From the NCBI RefSeq assembly GCF_030867145.1, contig NC_134422.1:8938531-9002530 (forward strand): a stretch of DNA of 64,000 bases, written 5' to 3'. Made by a program: the position numbers and the translations under genes. Positions 40,135 through 50,775 of this stretch are shown piece by piece. Within the stretch, counting starts at the first letter, position 1; each line of letters opens with the position of its first letter. Source of the stretch: Opisthocomus hoazin. Its lineage: Eukaryota; Chordata; Aves; Opisthocomiformes; Opisthocomidae. The notes beneath the pieces were generated by a model that ran no database searches, was not told where the DNA came from, and saw nothing but the letters and a program-made list of their open reading frames with translations.

Positions 40135-42759
40135 AACAGTCTTGTCATATGAACACAATAATCATACACTTTGTAAATTATGAGGATGGTATTCTTGGCA
40201 TTAGAATGCTGAATGTACCTAGTCATCTCATCATTTTATGAAAATTATGCTTTTGAAAGCAGAAGGCTCAGTTCACTAAACGATCTTTTATCTCCTAAAC
40301 CACGCAAGAATTCAAGCTATAGACAATGTAAGTCTGAGTTCCTCGGTCGCCTGTTCATTAAGCGGTAGCTGGTTTGTCCAGATCTGCAGTTACAAATCAT
40401 ACACAGTTCATGCCAATCAGCTTTATTTCCTCTAAGGTAATTTAGTTACAATTCAGGATCATCAGAAATGCTGTCCTTGTGATACTCAAATACATTTGTA
40501 GATTGTTACACTCTCAGATACAGTAGGCAAGCTTTGGCTCTGTGGTCATTACCCATAAGGCCAGAAGTGGATGGTACGTACCTCTGTATATCTGGCTTCC
40601 CTATGAACTGCTGAACAGACCAATGAACGTAAAAATGCTTCATATCAATGCATTTTTTCCCAAGAAAAGAAACTGGCACTTACTGTTGATCTTGAAAATC
40701 TGATGCTGTGTCTGTGAGAATGTCATTGTCTGCTACAGCAATATAATCGTGGGATTTCTGCTCAAGTAGAAAAAAGAAAAGTGATTCGTGCTTTCAAAAA
40801 TTATTTTACTGTCAGTCCAGAAAATAGATGAAAGCTTCTGACAATATACATGGGAGAGCAAGGCTTATCTTATTATTTAAGGTTATGCTTTAAAGAGAAA
40901 GAAGTTCAAATATCACCTTTTCAGCTCAGCTGTAATACAGCAGGGGTCGTGCAGTTACAGCTTTCACCTTTGTAGTTTCCTGGATGTGACTGTACAGCTA
41001 TTTTCACGGCAGAGCATTACCTGTCCACCTGATGTTAAATGAGCTCCGGCGATGGTTCGCTTTCCGCAGAGAGCCTGCCACTGCGTTCTGTCCTGGCTAG
41101 CTGATAGAAAGCTGCTACCTGGCAGCTCAACATCAGCCCTTTTCGCGTTACACCTTTCTACTGCAAGCTGGTCATGTAACGCCACTGAATTCAGTGGGAA
41201 GTTACTTCTGATTACACCAGTACGTCTCTGATCAGAACACCGCTCTGTATCTCAGTACAGCTATTTTACAAGAAGCTGTGAACATATTAAAAATGTCCTA
41301 CTGAACAGGTTATATGTGAGCAACCTGTGTAATGCTGCGACTGCGTATCCCGCTTAGACCCATTGTGTCATAAATACAAAGCAATTACAGGACTAGAGAA
41401 TGTCTAAATTGGTAAAACTCTGAATTTAAAATGAGAAGCAGCGGCATTCTAGGATCAAGTTGACCTTGAACATACGCAGACAAAGTAACCAATAGTTTTT
41501 AACAAGGTGAAAATCTAGAGAATTGTCTTCCCTCACAATAAAGTTTTAAATAATAACAAAACCAAAAAAAAAGTGAACATACTTTGTATCTCCTGTTAGA
41601 GATCAGATCTGAAGTGAAAGGCCTTGAGTTATACAATTAAGTATTGATTTTGTTGATCTATATTTAATTCTCACAGCAATTTAGTTGGTTTTACCCAATA
41701 GTGTTTTGCAGATATACTTCACTTGAAGCAATGCCCTTCTTGCTTTTTCGTTAATCTAAAACCTAAATTGCCCAGTGCATGAGAGACATTAAATAAAGTT
41801 CATTTCATTCTTGTGTGTAACTGACTCTGAGCCCTTTAAAGTGCTGGTTAACTAAACTTAGACAGCTGGAAAATACATTTATCCTGCAGAATGGTTCATT
41901 GCTGATTCTGGGCTCTGACATGCCTTATAAGCATAGCCTGACCTCCAGGCAGTCGGAGCTTCTGCGTGTTACCGTGCAGGAGAAGCGGGCTGGCTTTGCC
42001 TTCCTTGCTGCGTGCCAGCGGTGGGTCCCTCCAGCCTGTGAGCCAGCCCGTCCCGCCCTGCTCCTTCCCGCTGGGCCCGCAGGCTCTCTGTGCCCTGCGG
42101 AACAGCTGCAGCTGTGGCTGGTGCTCGGTCACACAGCACTGAAAATGCATTCCAGCCACACGTAACCTCTCATTTTTTAATTTTTTTAAAAAATCTAGTG
42201 TGATGTATTCGTGTAGAAATAACACCTATTTATAATGTATCAGTGTAACTGCAGGCTAGTTTTGTTTTCCTAATTTGCTGTGCTTGAAGTGACATGCCAG
42301 ATTTTATTATATCACTAATGGGCTGTAGTTATTCCCTTTAGGATGCTGCCAACAAGGAAACATTATTCTGATTCATGACTCATGAGTTATTTCAAAGCGG
42401 TGTGACTCGTGATGAATGTCTGTATTATGTCAGGTAGAGTTTCTGCTCTTCTGACAACTCGTCACTGCGCTCAGGTGGTATAGAGCACCCCGTACGGACT
42501 AGCTAAGGAACTCTGCGGTGGGAAGCTACCCACTTACGAAGGGTAGAACAATGAATGCTCTCCATACCCTCAGGCTGTAACGAGACGGATTTTTCTATAC
42601 AAAAATATAGTTAGTAGAAGTAAAACAAGCTGTACATTGATCTGCTTAAGGATGATGGGCGAATGCTTTTACAGAGGCATTGTGATTTTCACAGTCCTTT
42701 TTTTTAATTTTTGCTTCGACCAAAATCTGTGACTACATCTTTTTGTCTTTTCCCTTAAG

Positions 42760-42909
42760 CTAACACTTAGGAAAACATACAAGCGACCACACCAAATGCA
42801 GCAGGCGCCTTCTTTATTCATAGAACAGATGCAGAACAGTCAGCAGCAAAGTCAACACCTTCAGGCTGAAATGGCTTTAAGCGTTACTCCTGAGAAGAAT
42901 CCTGCCTGA
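42760..42909 (+). other. Candidate alternative terminal exon of NCKAP5
   Basis: A 150-nt segment following a long pyrimidine tract and an AAG acceptor (42758-42759). Read in phase 0, the phase in which the exon at 20909-21090 ends, it encodes 49 residues beginning LTLRKTYKRPHQMQQ and containing a Gln-rich, helix-like stretch (EQMQNSQQQSQHLQAEM) before TGA at 42907. No good donor follows within it, and an AATAAA lies downstream at 43445. If spliced to the preceding exon it would replace the conserved NCKAP5 C-terminus. I have no homology evidence, and the phase match alone has a one-in-three chance. Confidence 0.3.
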
Positions 42910-44076
42910 GAGCAAGCGCGTAGTGTTGGTCCCATCTTAGCTCTGCTAGCAACGCGGAACAAAACCACCAAGTCCTTTTTTCCCCTGTGGTGATAAAAGC
43001 ACCTGCTCATTATGCAGAAAGTCGCTCCTAATGTAGGAAAGGCTTGACCGGAGCCTGTGACCTAGAGGTTAGGTGCTCTGTGCCATTACCAAATCTCACC
43101 CAGTTCTCGTGGGTACAAAACGCTTCTGATCTGCTGCCAAACGTTCTTATCTGCAGGAAAAGCTACTGATTCATATTAGTGTGTCTCTCGAATGTGTTAA
43201 TGAACTAATTGCTTTAAAATGCACAATACTGGCGTCTTTGGGCTAACCCTTGTTCTTTGTTGTATCTGTGACTACTGAAGTCGGTAACAAATCTACATGA
43301 ACAAAACTGAAGACACTGCTTAACTACATGCACGATTTATCAAACAAATTCTAATAATAGTGGCTTTGGTTTTGCCTTTTGATTAATCTAGCAGCTGTTG
43401 TGACTGCCATGAAAAAATAAGAAACTTAATTAAGGGTGAATCTAAATAAATACTCTTCGGTAATTTTTTCCAAATTGTGTCTCTAGTAACTACAGAAAAA
43501 ATTCTTAAAGAACTTGGGGTAACATTTGTCCTGACACACCAAGTTTAAAGAAATGGTCAGTGACTTTTCAACTCTAGGAACGTACATGATTTAGTTACTG
43601 TGGGAGAAGGATTTGTTGATTATGCATATTCTTATATTAATATCTCTGCTTAAAGTTTCCTTTATTTTTGTGTATGGAGCTCAGGCTGTGAATGAGTCTT
43701 CTTCTGTGTGCCAAGACTAGAATATCATATTTTAAATTTCTAACTACAAATATATTTTTATTCCATATATGATTTAACAGAAAATTGAACAGATTTAAGT
43801 GCAGTCGTACTAATAAAATCATGAGATAAGATCATGTTGTACAGACTGTACATCTGATATCTGACATTTCTAGAATATCAGTTCCCTACCAAAATTCTCA
43901 TCCAGATGACCCCACATTCTTAACCGATTATAAAATTAGCAATAGGTGGCCTGCAACAGTGTATTGTAGCCATCTAAATCAAATGAAAAAACTCAAAGTA
44001 TTTCTTTCCACAGCACATGAGCATTACCTTTACATACTTGCAAACTATTGCAGTAATTTGTTAAAGAAAGGAAAAG

Positions 44077-44101
44077 ATATATATATATATATATATATAT
44101 A
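44077..44101. repeat. (AT)n microsatellite
   Basis: Uninterrupted run of about 12 AT units in the last NCKAP5 intron, likely length-polymorphic. Confidence 0.95.
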
Positions 44102-46568
44102 CTGTTTGGTTTTTTTTTCCAAAAGGATGTGACTGGGCATTAGGACATCTCAAAGGGACAATTGTGTGTCAAAAAAATATCCATAACATTTCTGAATTCT
44201 GTCGCTATTTTAGTAACAAATTTTGGTACAACAACGTTCAGAATTAGTTTTTCCTTTAATTCTTGATGTGTCGTAGATGTCCTATTCACTACTCCACGTA
44301 TCTTTTGCCATGTGGTTTCACTGACAGGCTTCACTTCGATTCATTTCAATTTCGATTCAAAGATTTTACTTAAAATTTGTAGAGAATACTTCTGTTCCCT
44401 GCAGCTTCTCAAATACGTTGTATAAACTGTTAGCCTTATATTAAATGGCAAACTAGGGTGTGATTAAAGTGGGATTGTAGTCTAGGTTGTGCTTGTAGGC
44501 TGTAATAAATTATTGATGCCACATATATGCAGAACATACCAGTGAATTCCCCCCAGTCTGTCCTGTGGTTGAAGTCTATCCTTCAGCCAGCCGAAGGCCC
44601 TGCTCTTGCTTTGATGCCTCCTCTGGCCTGCTCTGGGCAGCCGATGCTCCAGGTGCCTGTGCCCCTCCTACCCAGGAGCTGAGACCGGCTCCCGCTGAGT
44701 CAAGGCAAGTTTTGTCCTAGACCTTACTGGCACCAGGATTGACTTCTGGGAGCCCTGAGTCTCTGCTGAGCAGCCACATTCAATTTATCTAAGGAAAAGC
44801 TATGAACTGGGAAAACTATGCGCAAAGAAAAATCGTTTAGTCTGTCATACAATGAAGTATTTTAGGTGTAGTACTCTGAAGAGCAAAAAGTGCTAATACG
44901 AATGTTGTTGATGCCATGTCTGAGACTTTTCTCATCTGGTCTACAGAGACGTGAAACAACTGTTTCAATAATACTGTGTAATATTTTAAATGAGGGCAAA
45001 GGGAAGAGCATTTCAAGCTGAAATTGTGGATAATTTCTATTCAGGAGTCATAAAATTGTGTTTGTTCCTGTACCAAGGGTTATCTTCCTTTGTTTCAGAA
45101 AACATTGTAATTATAGATATTGAAGACCTTAGTTTTAGCTGTCATCTAAAGTCAGAATCTAACATAACATCTCCGAAAACCTTTTAAACTGAAGATTAAT
45201 TAATGAACCAAACAGAAAATTTTCATTTACAAAGACCTGAGCATCTCCTGATGCTTTGCCTAAGTTCGTTTGAAATGTTTGATAAAAATACTAACCTAAT
45301 CCAGGCATTGTTAGCTTATGAAATATGACAGGATTGCAGCATAAACAGTCATTGGACTGGCATTTCGATTTTTATCTAACTAGCCATAAAAGCAAGCAAT
45401 CAAATGATGTAACCATATGTTTTCCTCTTGCCCAAGATTTCCAAGGATAAGCAGCACAGCATGCACAACACTTGACTTTTTAAAAAAAAATTTTAATGAC
45501 CCTTTACAACTGCGTGTGTGATGTCCCACATCATCCATGCGTCTGGCCGTGCTGGGTTTTCAGTGGGCTTAAAATACCATTTCATTTTCTGTCTAAACCT
45601 ACCTATTAATGTCTTGGATTGACAGCAATTTGCTGATTCAGTCTTTGCTATCGGATGGTGATACCAAAAATGAGAAGTGGCTTGGACCCTGACAGTGTAT
45701 CTCAGAATGCTTGCATCCTGCCTCTCCGAGAGTCCTGTGAAAGGTGGAACGTTGTCTCCCATTTCTGTGACCATATTACCTGCAGGAGGGGTTAGTGACG
45801 CAGGTTTCGGAACGCCCTGGGTGTGAACGGCAGGTCATTTTTATCGAACTGCTCCCTGCGCAGTTCCCTGACTATTCCTTGGTCAGGTCTCTGAAAATAC
45901 CAGCAGCTAACAGAGGAATAAAATTACTCTTGCGTAATCCTATGGCGTGCTTTTAATATAACGTGCTCATACGTCGTCCGGTGTTCCTGCAGAATTGCAC
46001 CCTTCTCCGAGCAGGCCTGGCCAGTACCGGGTTGATTCTGCTCTGCGGGGACTGGCCCGGTTCAGTACAATTTCCTGTCTTGTTGCTTCCTCGTCTATTA
46101 GAGAGGGTTTGGGGTTGTGGAAATCCATCGGCTGGCATCTGTAATTTATGGAAAACGCTATTTTCTCCTCAGAACGTGTCTGTGCCCCCTTTCTTTTTTA
46201 GCAGACTCCAAGCTCTGCTTAAACAAATCGCCGTTTAAACATCCCCCCCAGAGTATTCGTGAAGGAGAAGATGCAAATTGCTGTGAAGGTGCGGAGATGC
46301 TTAGCACACGCGCGCCCAGGACCTGCTGTTGGATGGCACTTCGCTGTTTCGTAAATGGAATCCTGTTTGTCTGAGCAGAATCATTAGATCATGGTTTGTC
46401 CTCAAATGGACATTAATGTTGTATTTCATTTTAACAGATACTTAAGCATCTAGCAATCTATTTCCTTTAACCCTGTGAACTTTGGAGGGACGGTAATTAA
46501 TGGTGTACAGTAGGATAACTTTATTTTTGTAAGAAATATGTTTCTAATATTTCCCTCACTTATTACAG

Positions 46569-46850
46569 AAATGGAAGCAAACTGAAGAAACAAAAGAAGA
46601 TTCCCAGAATAGATTATCTAAAATTTCCCTGGAGTCTCTCAATAAATTCAACAGCAATAACGTACTGTTATTAGAAAAAGAGAAGAACTGTCTGAACAAG
46701 GTTGAAGGACAAAAGGAAGGAAATGGAAGGAGAGAAGCAGCTTCCTTAAATAGCTCAGGTGGGCACGACGTGGACAATTTAGAATCCCTGAGCGATTCTC
46801 TGTACGACAGCTTCTCCTCCTGCGCCAGCCAAGGCTCGAACGACGTGTAA
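46569..46850 (+). CDS. NCKAP5: NCKAP5 terminal coding exon with stop
   Basis: Begins after a CTTATTACAG acceptor in phase 0 and ends with TAA at 46848-46850: 93 residues and a stop. The sequence starts KWKQTEETKEDSQNRLSKIS, continues through SLESLNKFNSNNVLLLEKEK (a likely amphipathic helix) and ends in SLSDSLYDSFSSCASQ plus GSNDV. The final serine-rich acidic tail is the most recognisable conserved element of the NCKAP5 family and fixes the gene identity and strand. With the four upstream exons the window encodes 343 residues from the methionine at 13513 to the C-terminus. The protein is thought to act at microtubules and with SH3 adaptors in the cytoplasm; that is family knowledge and is not visible here. 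Confidence 0.95.
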   Translation, partial: KWKQTEETKEDSQNRLSKISLESLNKFNSNNVLLLEKEKNCLNKVEGQKEGNGRREAASLNSSGGHDVDNLESLSDSLYDSFSSCASQGSNDV

Positions 46851-47113
46851 GGACACGTCCCAGTGGGCTGGGGCCGCGGCACGCAGCGGGGCCGGAGGCG
46901 AGCGGGGAGCGAGGGGGACGAGGCAGCTGCTGAGCGCTCTGGCTCGGGATCGCTCTCCTGGCGGCGGGGGGCTCCGGCTCTTCGCCACGCAGCAATAAGG
47001 AAGGCAGGACAGCGGTTGTCGTGGTGCGTGAGAGTCGACGCCGAACACAACGAACGGCGACACAGGAAAAAAAAAAGTCTTAATTTTTGCACTTTTGTGA
47101 ATATTTGTACAGT

Positions 47114-47121
47114 TGTAAATA
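47114..47121 (+). promoter_or_regulatory. Pumilio-type element TGTAAATA in 3' UTR
   Basis: Exact match to the UGUANAUA consensus bound by PUM proteins, located 37 bases before the first AATAAA of the NCKAP5 3' UTR. An 8-mer match alone is weak evidence; an identical motif recurs at 48163. Confidence 0.4.
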
Positions 47122-47157
47122 TCTTGGGAAAATATATTTGTAGGGATAAATGACAGC

Positions 47158-47163
47158 AATAAA
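47158..47163 (+). terminator. Poly(A) signal AATAAA (proximal)
   Basis: First canonical hexamer after the NCKAP5 stop, about 310 bases downstream, in an AT-rich context. Likely proximal polyadenylation signal. Confidence 0.6.
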
Positions 47164-47338
47164 TACTAAATTGGTGCTATGCTCCTGTAATGGCAGATTA
47201 CTAACTTAAAGAAATTGATGTTAATATTAACAAGAAAAGTTGGTAGATTTTTTTAAAAAGATTTATAATTGTTCTAGTCTTAAAACTGTACGTAGAGACA
47301 CTGCGTTACCATAAACCTGAGCCTGCCAAATTGTCTGT

Positions 47339-47344
47339 AATAAA
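47339..47344 (+). terminator. Poly(A) signal AATAAA (middle)
   Basis: Second canonical hexamer, preceded by TGTCTGT and followed by T-rich sequence (attttattgttc) within 40 bases. A plausible alternative site. Confidence 0.5.
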
Positions 47345-48162
47345 CTTCCGCGGACTCCCTTCTACGACACATATTTTATTGTTCACTCTTAGAGGCGTTC
47401 GAGGGAAACGTGCATTCCAGCTACTGCAGCTGCCCAGCCGGCCTGTTACTTCGGAAGGGTTCTGACTTCTGAGGTGGCGAGAAGATGAGCAGAGTGAACG
47501 GCCTGGTGGTGCCGGCGCTGACTGCGTCGTCACACACGTGCCTGCTGGAGGGGTCAGGGCCAGAGCAGTTCGCGGCTGGCGCGAGCGGGAGCCTTGTAGG
47601 AGCGAGCACTACACGCACCGCCCCGCTGGTGGCTCCGCCGTTTCTCCGCTGACACCTCCTTGGCGCTCACTTCCCATCGATTTCTGAATGTACCGTGGTG
47701 CATCCCCTTCTGCAGTCCCCGTTGGGTCCGAATTACACTGTAAACGCTGAAGTAGCTTCTAAAAATCGAAGCCCAACTCCTGTTCGTGTCATGGCTAAGG
47801 ATGTTGGTGCTAACTGGCACCAGTTCAAACGCGGCTGGGAGCAGGGGATCGGCCTGTGTTGGCTGGTCTTGGTTTTTCTACAAAAGGTTGTTTGTATGTA
47901 AGGGAAAGTCTATTTCAAAGGTTCTGTGTATTTTTTCTAGATGTGAAGTATTTATAACTGCTTTTTGTACAGCAATATGTAAACCAGATATATTTGGGAT
48001 ATTTCTAGACCCTGCAGTTTCTTTAGCACATGCCTGTTAATCTTTGAAATATCGTATGAGCAGTGTTACGATTTTGTGCAATTTGTTACATTTTAAGTCG
48101 TTTCCGCCATAAACTTGCATCGTCTTTTTCAGCTGTTAAGAAATTTTCCTTGAAACACCTTT

Positions 48163-48172
48163 TGTAAATAAA
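48163..48172 (+). terminator. Poly(A) signal AATAAA (distal) overlapping Pumilio-type motif
   Basis: AATAAA at 48167-48172 overlaps TGTAAATA at 48163-48170. It is followed by a T/G-containing stretch and the sequence turns GC-rich soon after, consistent with the gene end. This is the best candidate for the distal 3' end of NCKAP5. Confidence 0.6.
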
Positions 48173-48405
48173 ACTTCTCTTGCATACGCGTGCTTGAAGA
48201 GGGTTTGCAGGAGGGCAGGGCGTGACGGCGCTGTTGGCACGGCCGAGCCGAGCGAGCTGCACGCGATGGGGACAGTGCCCTGCAGCTGACGCCAACGGGG
48301 CTCTGCCAACACCTTCCCTGCCGGCACGGCCCGTGGCCTCCTGCGCTCTGGTAACCAGGCACATGTGGGTAGGATTCAGCCGCTGCGGTGAATTGGCGAC
48401 ACGGT

Positions 48406-48958
48406 TCACAGCATCACAGAATGTTCGGGGTTGGAAGGGACCTCTGTGGGTCATCTAGTCCAACCCCCCTGCTGAAGCAGGGTCACCTACAGCAGGCTGT
48501 AGAGGACCTTGTCCAGGCAGGTCTTGAATATCTCCAGAGAAGGAGAATCCACAACCTCCCTGGGCAGCCTGTTCCAGGGCTCTGTCACCCTCAGAGGGAA
48601 GAAGTTCTTCCTCATGTTCAGATGGAACTTCCTGTGCTTCAGTTTGTGCCCATTGCCCCTTGTCCTGTCACTGGGCACCACTGAAAAGAGCTTGGCCCCA
48701 TCCTCCTGACACCCACCCTGCAGATATTTATAAGCATTTATTAGGTCCCCTCGCAGCCTTCTCTTCTTCAGGCTGAACAAGCCCAGCTCCCTCAGCCTCT
48801 CCTTGTAGGAGAGATGTTCCAGTCCCCTCACCATCCTTGTAGCCCTCCGCTGAACTCGAGATCTCCAGTAGCTCCTCATCTTTCTTGAACTGGGGAGCCC
48901 AGAACTGGACAGAATACTCCAGATGAGGCCTCACTAGGGCAGTGTAGACGGGAAGAAG
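48406..48958 (-). mobile_element. CR1 LINE, 5'-truncated, minus orientation
   Basis: Lies in the gap between the NCKAP5 3' end and the LYPD1 CpG island. It has a slightly decayed octamer tail at 48406 and a 130-codon minus-strand frame matching the end of CR1 reverse transcriptase ([55 protein letters not shown]). It keeps one frame over most of its length, so it is fairly young. An indel near 48859 breaks the frame further 5'. It stops at an AT-rich junction just before the CpG island. Confidence 0.94.
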
Positions 48959-49924
48959 CTTAATTTAAGCTTAATTCGGACTCTTCCCTTGCAGGCGAGG
49001 CGGTGAAGCAATCGGAGAGGAACACGGGGGTTACGCGGGTCACAGGGCAGACGAGCCGCCCCTCAGGCCGGCTCAGAGCAGGGCAGGAGGGAGCGCTCCG
49101 CACCGACGGCCCGGCCGCAGCCACCCGCCCGCCTGTCCCCTCACCCGGGCGGGCGCTGCCGCCGCCCCTCTCAGCCCCGACCCGCCAACGGCTCCCGCCG
49201 CCTCAGCGCGCCGCCCGCCCCGCCCCGCCAACGGCCGCCGCCTCAGCCTCAGCCCGCCAACGGCTCCGCGCCGCGCCAGCCCGCTCAGCCCCGCCGCCGC
49301 CTCAGCCCGCCCGGGGCGAGGGCAGCAGCGGCCGCTCCGGACCGCCCGGCGGAGGCTCCGCGGAGGAGGCGGCGGCTGCCGCGCCCGCTCGAATCCCCTC
49401 TCGGGGGACCGAGGGGAGAGGACGGCGCCTGCCGGGGCGCGGGGCCGCGCCCCCCTCGGCCTCTCCCGGGGGCGGCGGGGCGTGAGGGAGGCGGCCGCCA
49501 CCTGTGGGCTCCGCAGCGCCGTCGGGCGGGGGGAGGCGGGACCGGCTGGGCCGTGGGTCTGCTCACCCGCGCAACTTTCCCCGTCCCCGCAGCGCGCCCG
49601 GCTGGCGGGGATCCCCGCCCCGCCCCGCTCCGCTCCGCCGGCATCACATGGTGCGGGGGGAGGGAGAGGGGAGCCGCCCCCCCCCCCCAGCTCTCCCGCC
49701 TCACGCGGTTCCTTCCAGTCTCGGCGCCCAACTCTGGCGAGGCTGGAGCGCGGCGCGGGGCTGCGCGGGGCGGGGGCCGGGCGGGCTCCGCCGCCTCCTC
49801 CCGGGGCTCCTCGCTGCTGCGGGCGGCGGGGGAGCGGCAGAGGAGCGCGGCTTCTCCGCTGCCTCCCTCCTGCTGATGCCCCTCGGCCACCGCACGCCGG
49901 CCCGGCGGCCGCGGCTGCGGGAGG

Positions 49925-49976
49925 ATGCGGCTCTTCCTCCTCGCCGCAACTTTCTGGGGATTCTGCCTGGCTCCAG
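49925..49976 (+). CDS. LYPD1: LYPD1 coding exon 1 (signal peptide)
   Basis: Encodes MRLFLLAATFWGFCLAPG (last codon completed by exon 2), a typical cleavable signal peptide with a hydrophobic core, placing the product in the secretory pathway. The start has A at -3 and is the only ATG giving a signal peptide in frame with exon 2. The donor is TCCAG|GTAAGG, phase 1. LYPD1 (LYNX2) is a GPI-anchored three-finger Ly6 protein that binds and tunes neuronal nicotinic acetylcholine receptors. It lies about 3 kb downstream of the NCKAP5 stop on the same strand. Confidence 0.93.
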
Positions 49977-50637
49977 GTAAGGGGGCTCCGCGCCGCTCCC
50001 CCGGCGGGCGCCGCCGGCTCCGTCCCCGCGCAGCCCCAGGGAGGCGGGACGGGGGTCCGCGCTGCGGGACGGGGTCCGGGGGGAGCCCGGCGGAGCGCCT
50101 CGTTGGGCTGATGAAGGAGGGAGGCGAGGGATGCCCCGCAGCTGTAACTGCGCGTGGCAAAACAGTAATTAAATCGTTTGTAATTAATCAGTAGCTAAAG
50201 TAAAGCCGCCGGCGCGGAGAGGAGCCGGAGCGCGTCTGCCAGCCGGTTTGCTCGCTGCGGAGCGCGGGGAGTTTTTCGCCCGCCGGGCGGAGGGCAGCCC
50301 CGGTGGCGGTGCGGGTCCCCGGGTGCGGGTGCCGGCGCGGGTGCCGGCGCGTGTCCCGCCGTGGCGGTGCGGTGCGGGTGCGGTGCCGCCTGCTGGCGGG
50401 AGCGTGCCCCGCGGCGAGGAGCGGGCTCGGCGGGCAGAGCCTCGGCGGCGGGGCCCCGCAGCGTTTGCCTGGCGCTGCTGCTGCCGGAGCCGTGCTGTGG
50501 GCGAGCTGCCGGGGCGCGGGAACAGCAAGACGCCAGGCGGGAAGGAGAAGGGAGATTCCTGGCGCATGTTGGGCTGTTTGTTTTTTTCTTAAATCTCAGC
50601 ACCGTGATCATTCTGAGCAGAATTCTGTCCCTTCCAG
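49977..50637. other. LYPD1 intron 1
   Basis: A short phase-1 intron of 661 bp, still CpG-dense. Degenerate GC-rich direct repeats built on ggtgcgggtgccg lie near 50303-50390. No coding content recognised. Part of the promoter CpG island. Confidence 0.88.
50300..50392. repeat. GC-rich degenerate minisatellite in LYPD1 intron 1
   Basis: Several imperfect copies of a 10-13 bp unit around gtgcgggtgccggcgcg. Could be length-variable or G-quadruplex prone. Confidence 0.6.
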
Positions 50638-50775
50638 GTTCGGGTTTGCAAATACAGTGCTACCAGTGTGAGGAGTTCCAGCTGAATAATGACTGCTCCG
50701 CTCCCGAGTTCATCGTCAATTGTACGGTGAACGTTCAAGACATGTGTCAGAAAGAAGTGATGGAGAAAAGTTTCG
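50638..50775 (+). CDS. LYPD1: LYPD1 coding exon 2 (first half of Ly6 domain)
   Basis: A 138-nt exon after a CCCTTCCAG acceptor and ending CG|GTAAGG in phase 1. It encodes SGLQIQCYQCEEFQLNNDC then SAPEFIVNCTVNVQDMCQKE and VMEKSFG. The LQIQCYQC start and the spacing of five cysteines are the first half of the ten-cysteine Ly6/uPAR three-finger fold; NCT is an N-glycosylation sequon. From memory this exon is almost identical to human LYPD1. The remaining five cysteines and the GPI-anchor signal should be on exon 3, which I do not find before 64000. Confidence 0.96.

Larger units (their letters stand above)
21091..46568. other. NCKAP5 last intron (about 25.5 kb)
   Basis: Phase-0 intron from GT at 21091 to AG at 46568. 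It holds CR1 fragments at 26968-27265 and 37954-38056, a GC-rich patch at 27266-27500, an (AT)n microsatellite at 44077-44101 and small tandem duplications. Possible hidden content, listed separately, is an exon-like segment at 42760-42909 and antisense open frames at 38050-39895. Many open frames of 60-160 codons occur on both strands, as expected by chance over this length. Confidence 0.85.
46851..48190 (+). other. NCKAP5: NCKAP5 3' UTR
   Basis: Non-coding DNA after the NCKAP5 stop, taken to run to the last of three AATAAA signals. The first 200 bp is unusually GC- and CpG-rich, then the sequence becomes AT-rich and typical of a vertebrate 3' UTR. Two TGTAAATA motifs (Pumilio-type) lie at 47114 and 48163. 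The true 3' end depends on which poly(A) site is used; about 48190 is the longest form suggested. Confidence 0.7.
48990..50560 (+). promoter_or_regulatory. CpG island with the LYPD1 promoter
   Basis: About 1.5 kb of very GC-rich, CpG-dense DNA spanning the region upstream of LYPD1, its first exon and most of intron 1. GC boxes (for example gggcggggggaggcgg near 49523-49539), a C run near 49677-49688 and repeated CGCC/CGCCAACGG units near 49180-49310 are visible. No TATA box is evident, so a dispersed TATA-less promoter is likely. The transcription start cannot be fixed by eye but is probably between about 49600 and 49870. Long open frames here on both strands are a composition artefact. Confidence 0.85.
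49876..50671 (+). promoter_or_regulatory. Upstream ORF overlapping the LYPD1 start codon (spliced)
   Basis: An ATG at 49876, 49 bases before the LYPD1 ATG and in a different frame, opens a reading frame that runs through exon 1 (to 49976), across the splice junction, and stops at TGA 50669-50671 in exon 2. It encodes 44 residues. The start context is weak (C at -3). If the mRNA begins upstream of 49876 this overlapping ORF could lower LYPD1 translation. Confidence 0.45.

Noticed and set aside
46202..46288. Exon-like segment just upstream of the last NCKAP5 exon
   Set aside because: It has a good pyrimidine tract and TAG acceptor and an AAG|GTGCGG donor, but its phase (1 to 1) fits neither the exon ending at 21090 nor the one starting at 46569, both phase 0.
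49003..50611. Very long open frames on both strands across the CpG island
   Set aside because: GC-rich DNA lacks stop codons. The peptides are Ala/Pro/Gly/Arg-rich in every frame, and only the short LYPD1 exon 1 frame makes a recognisable product.
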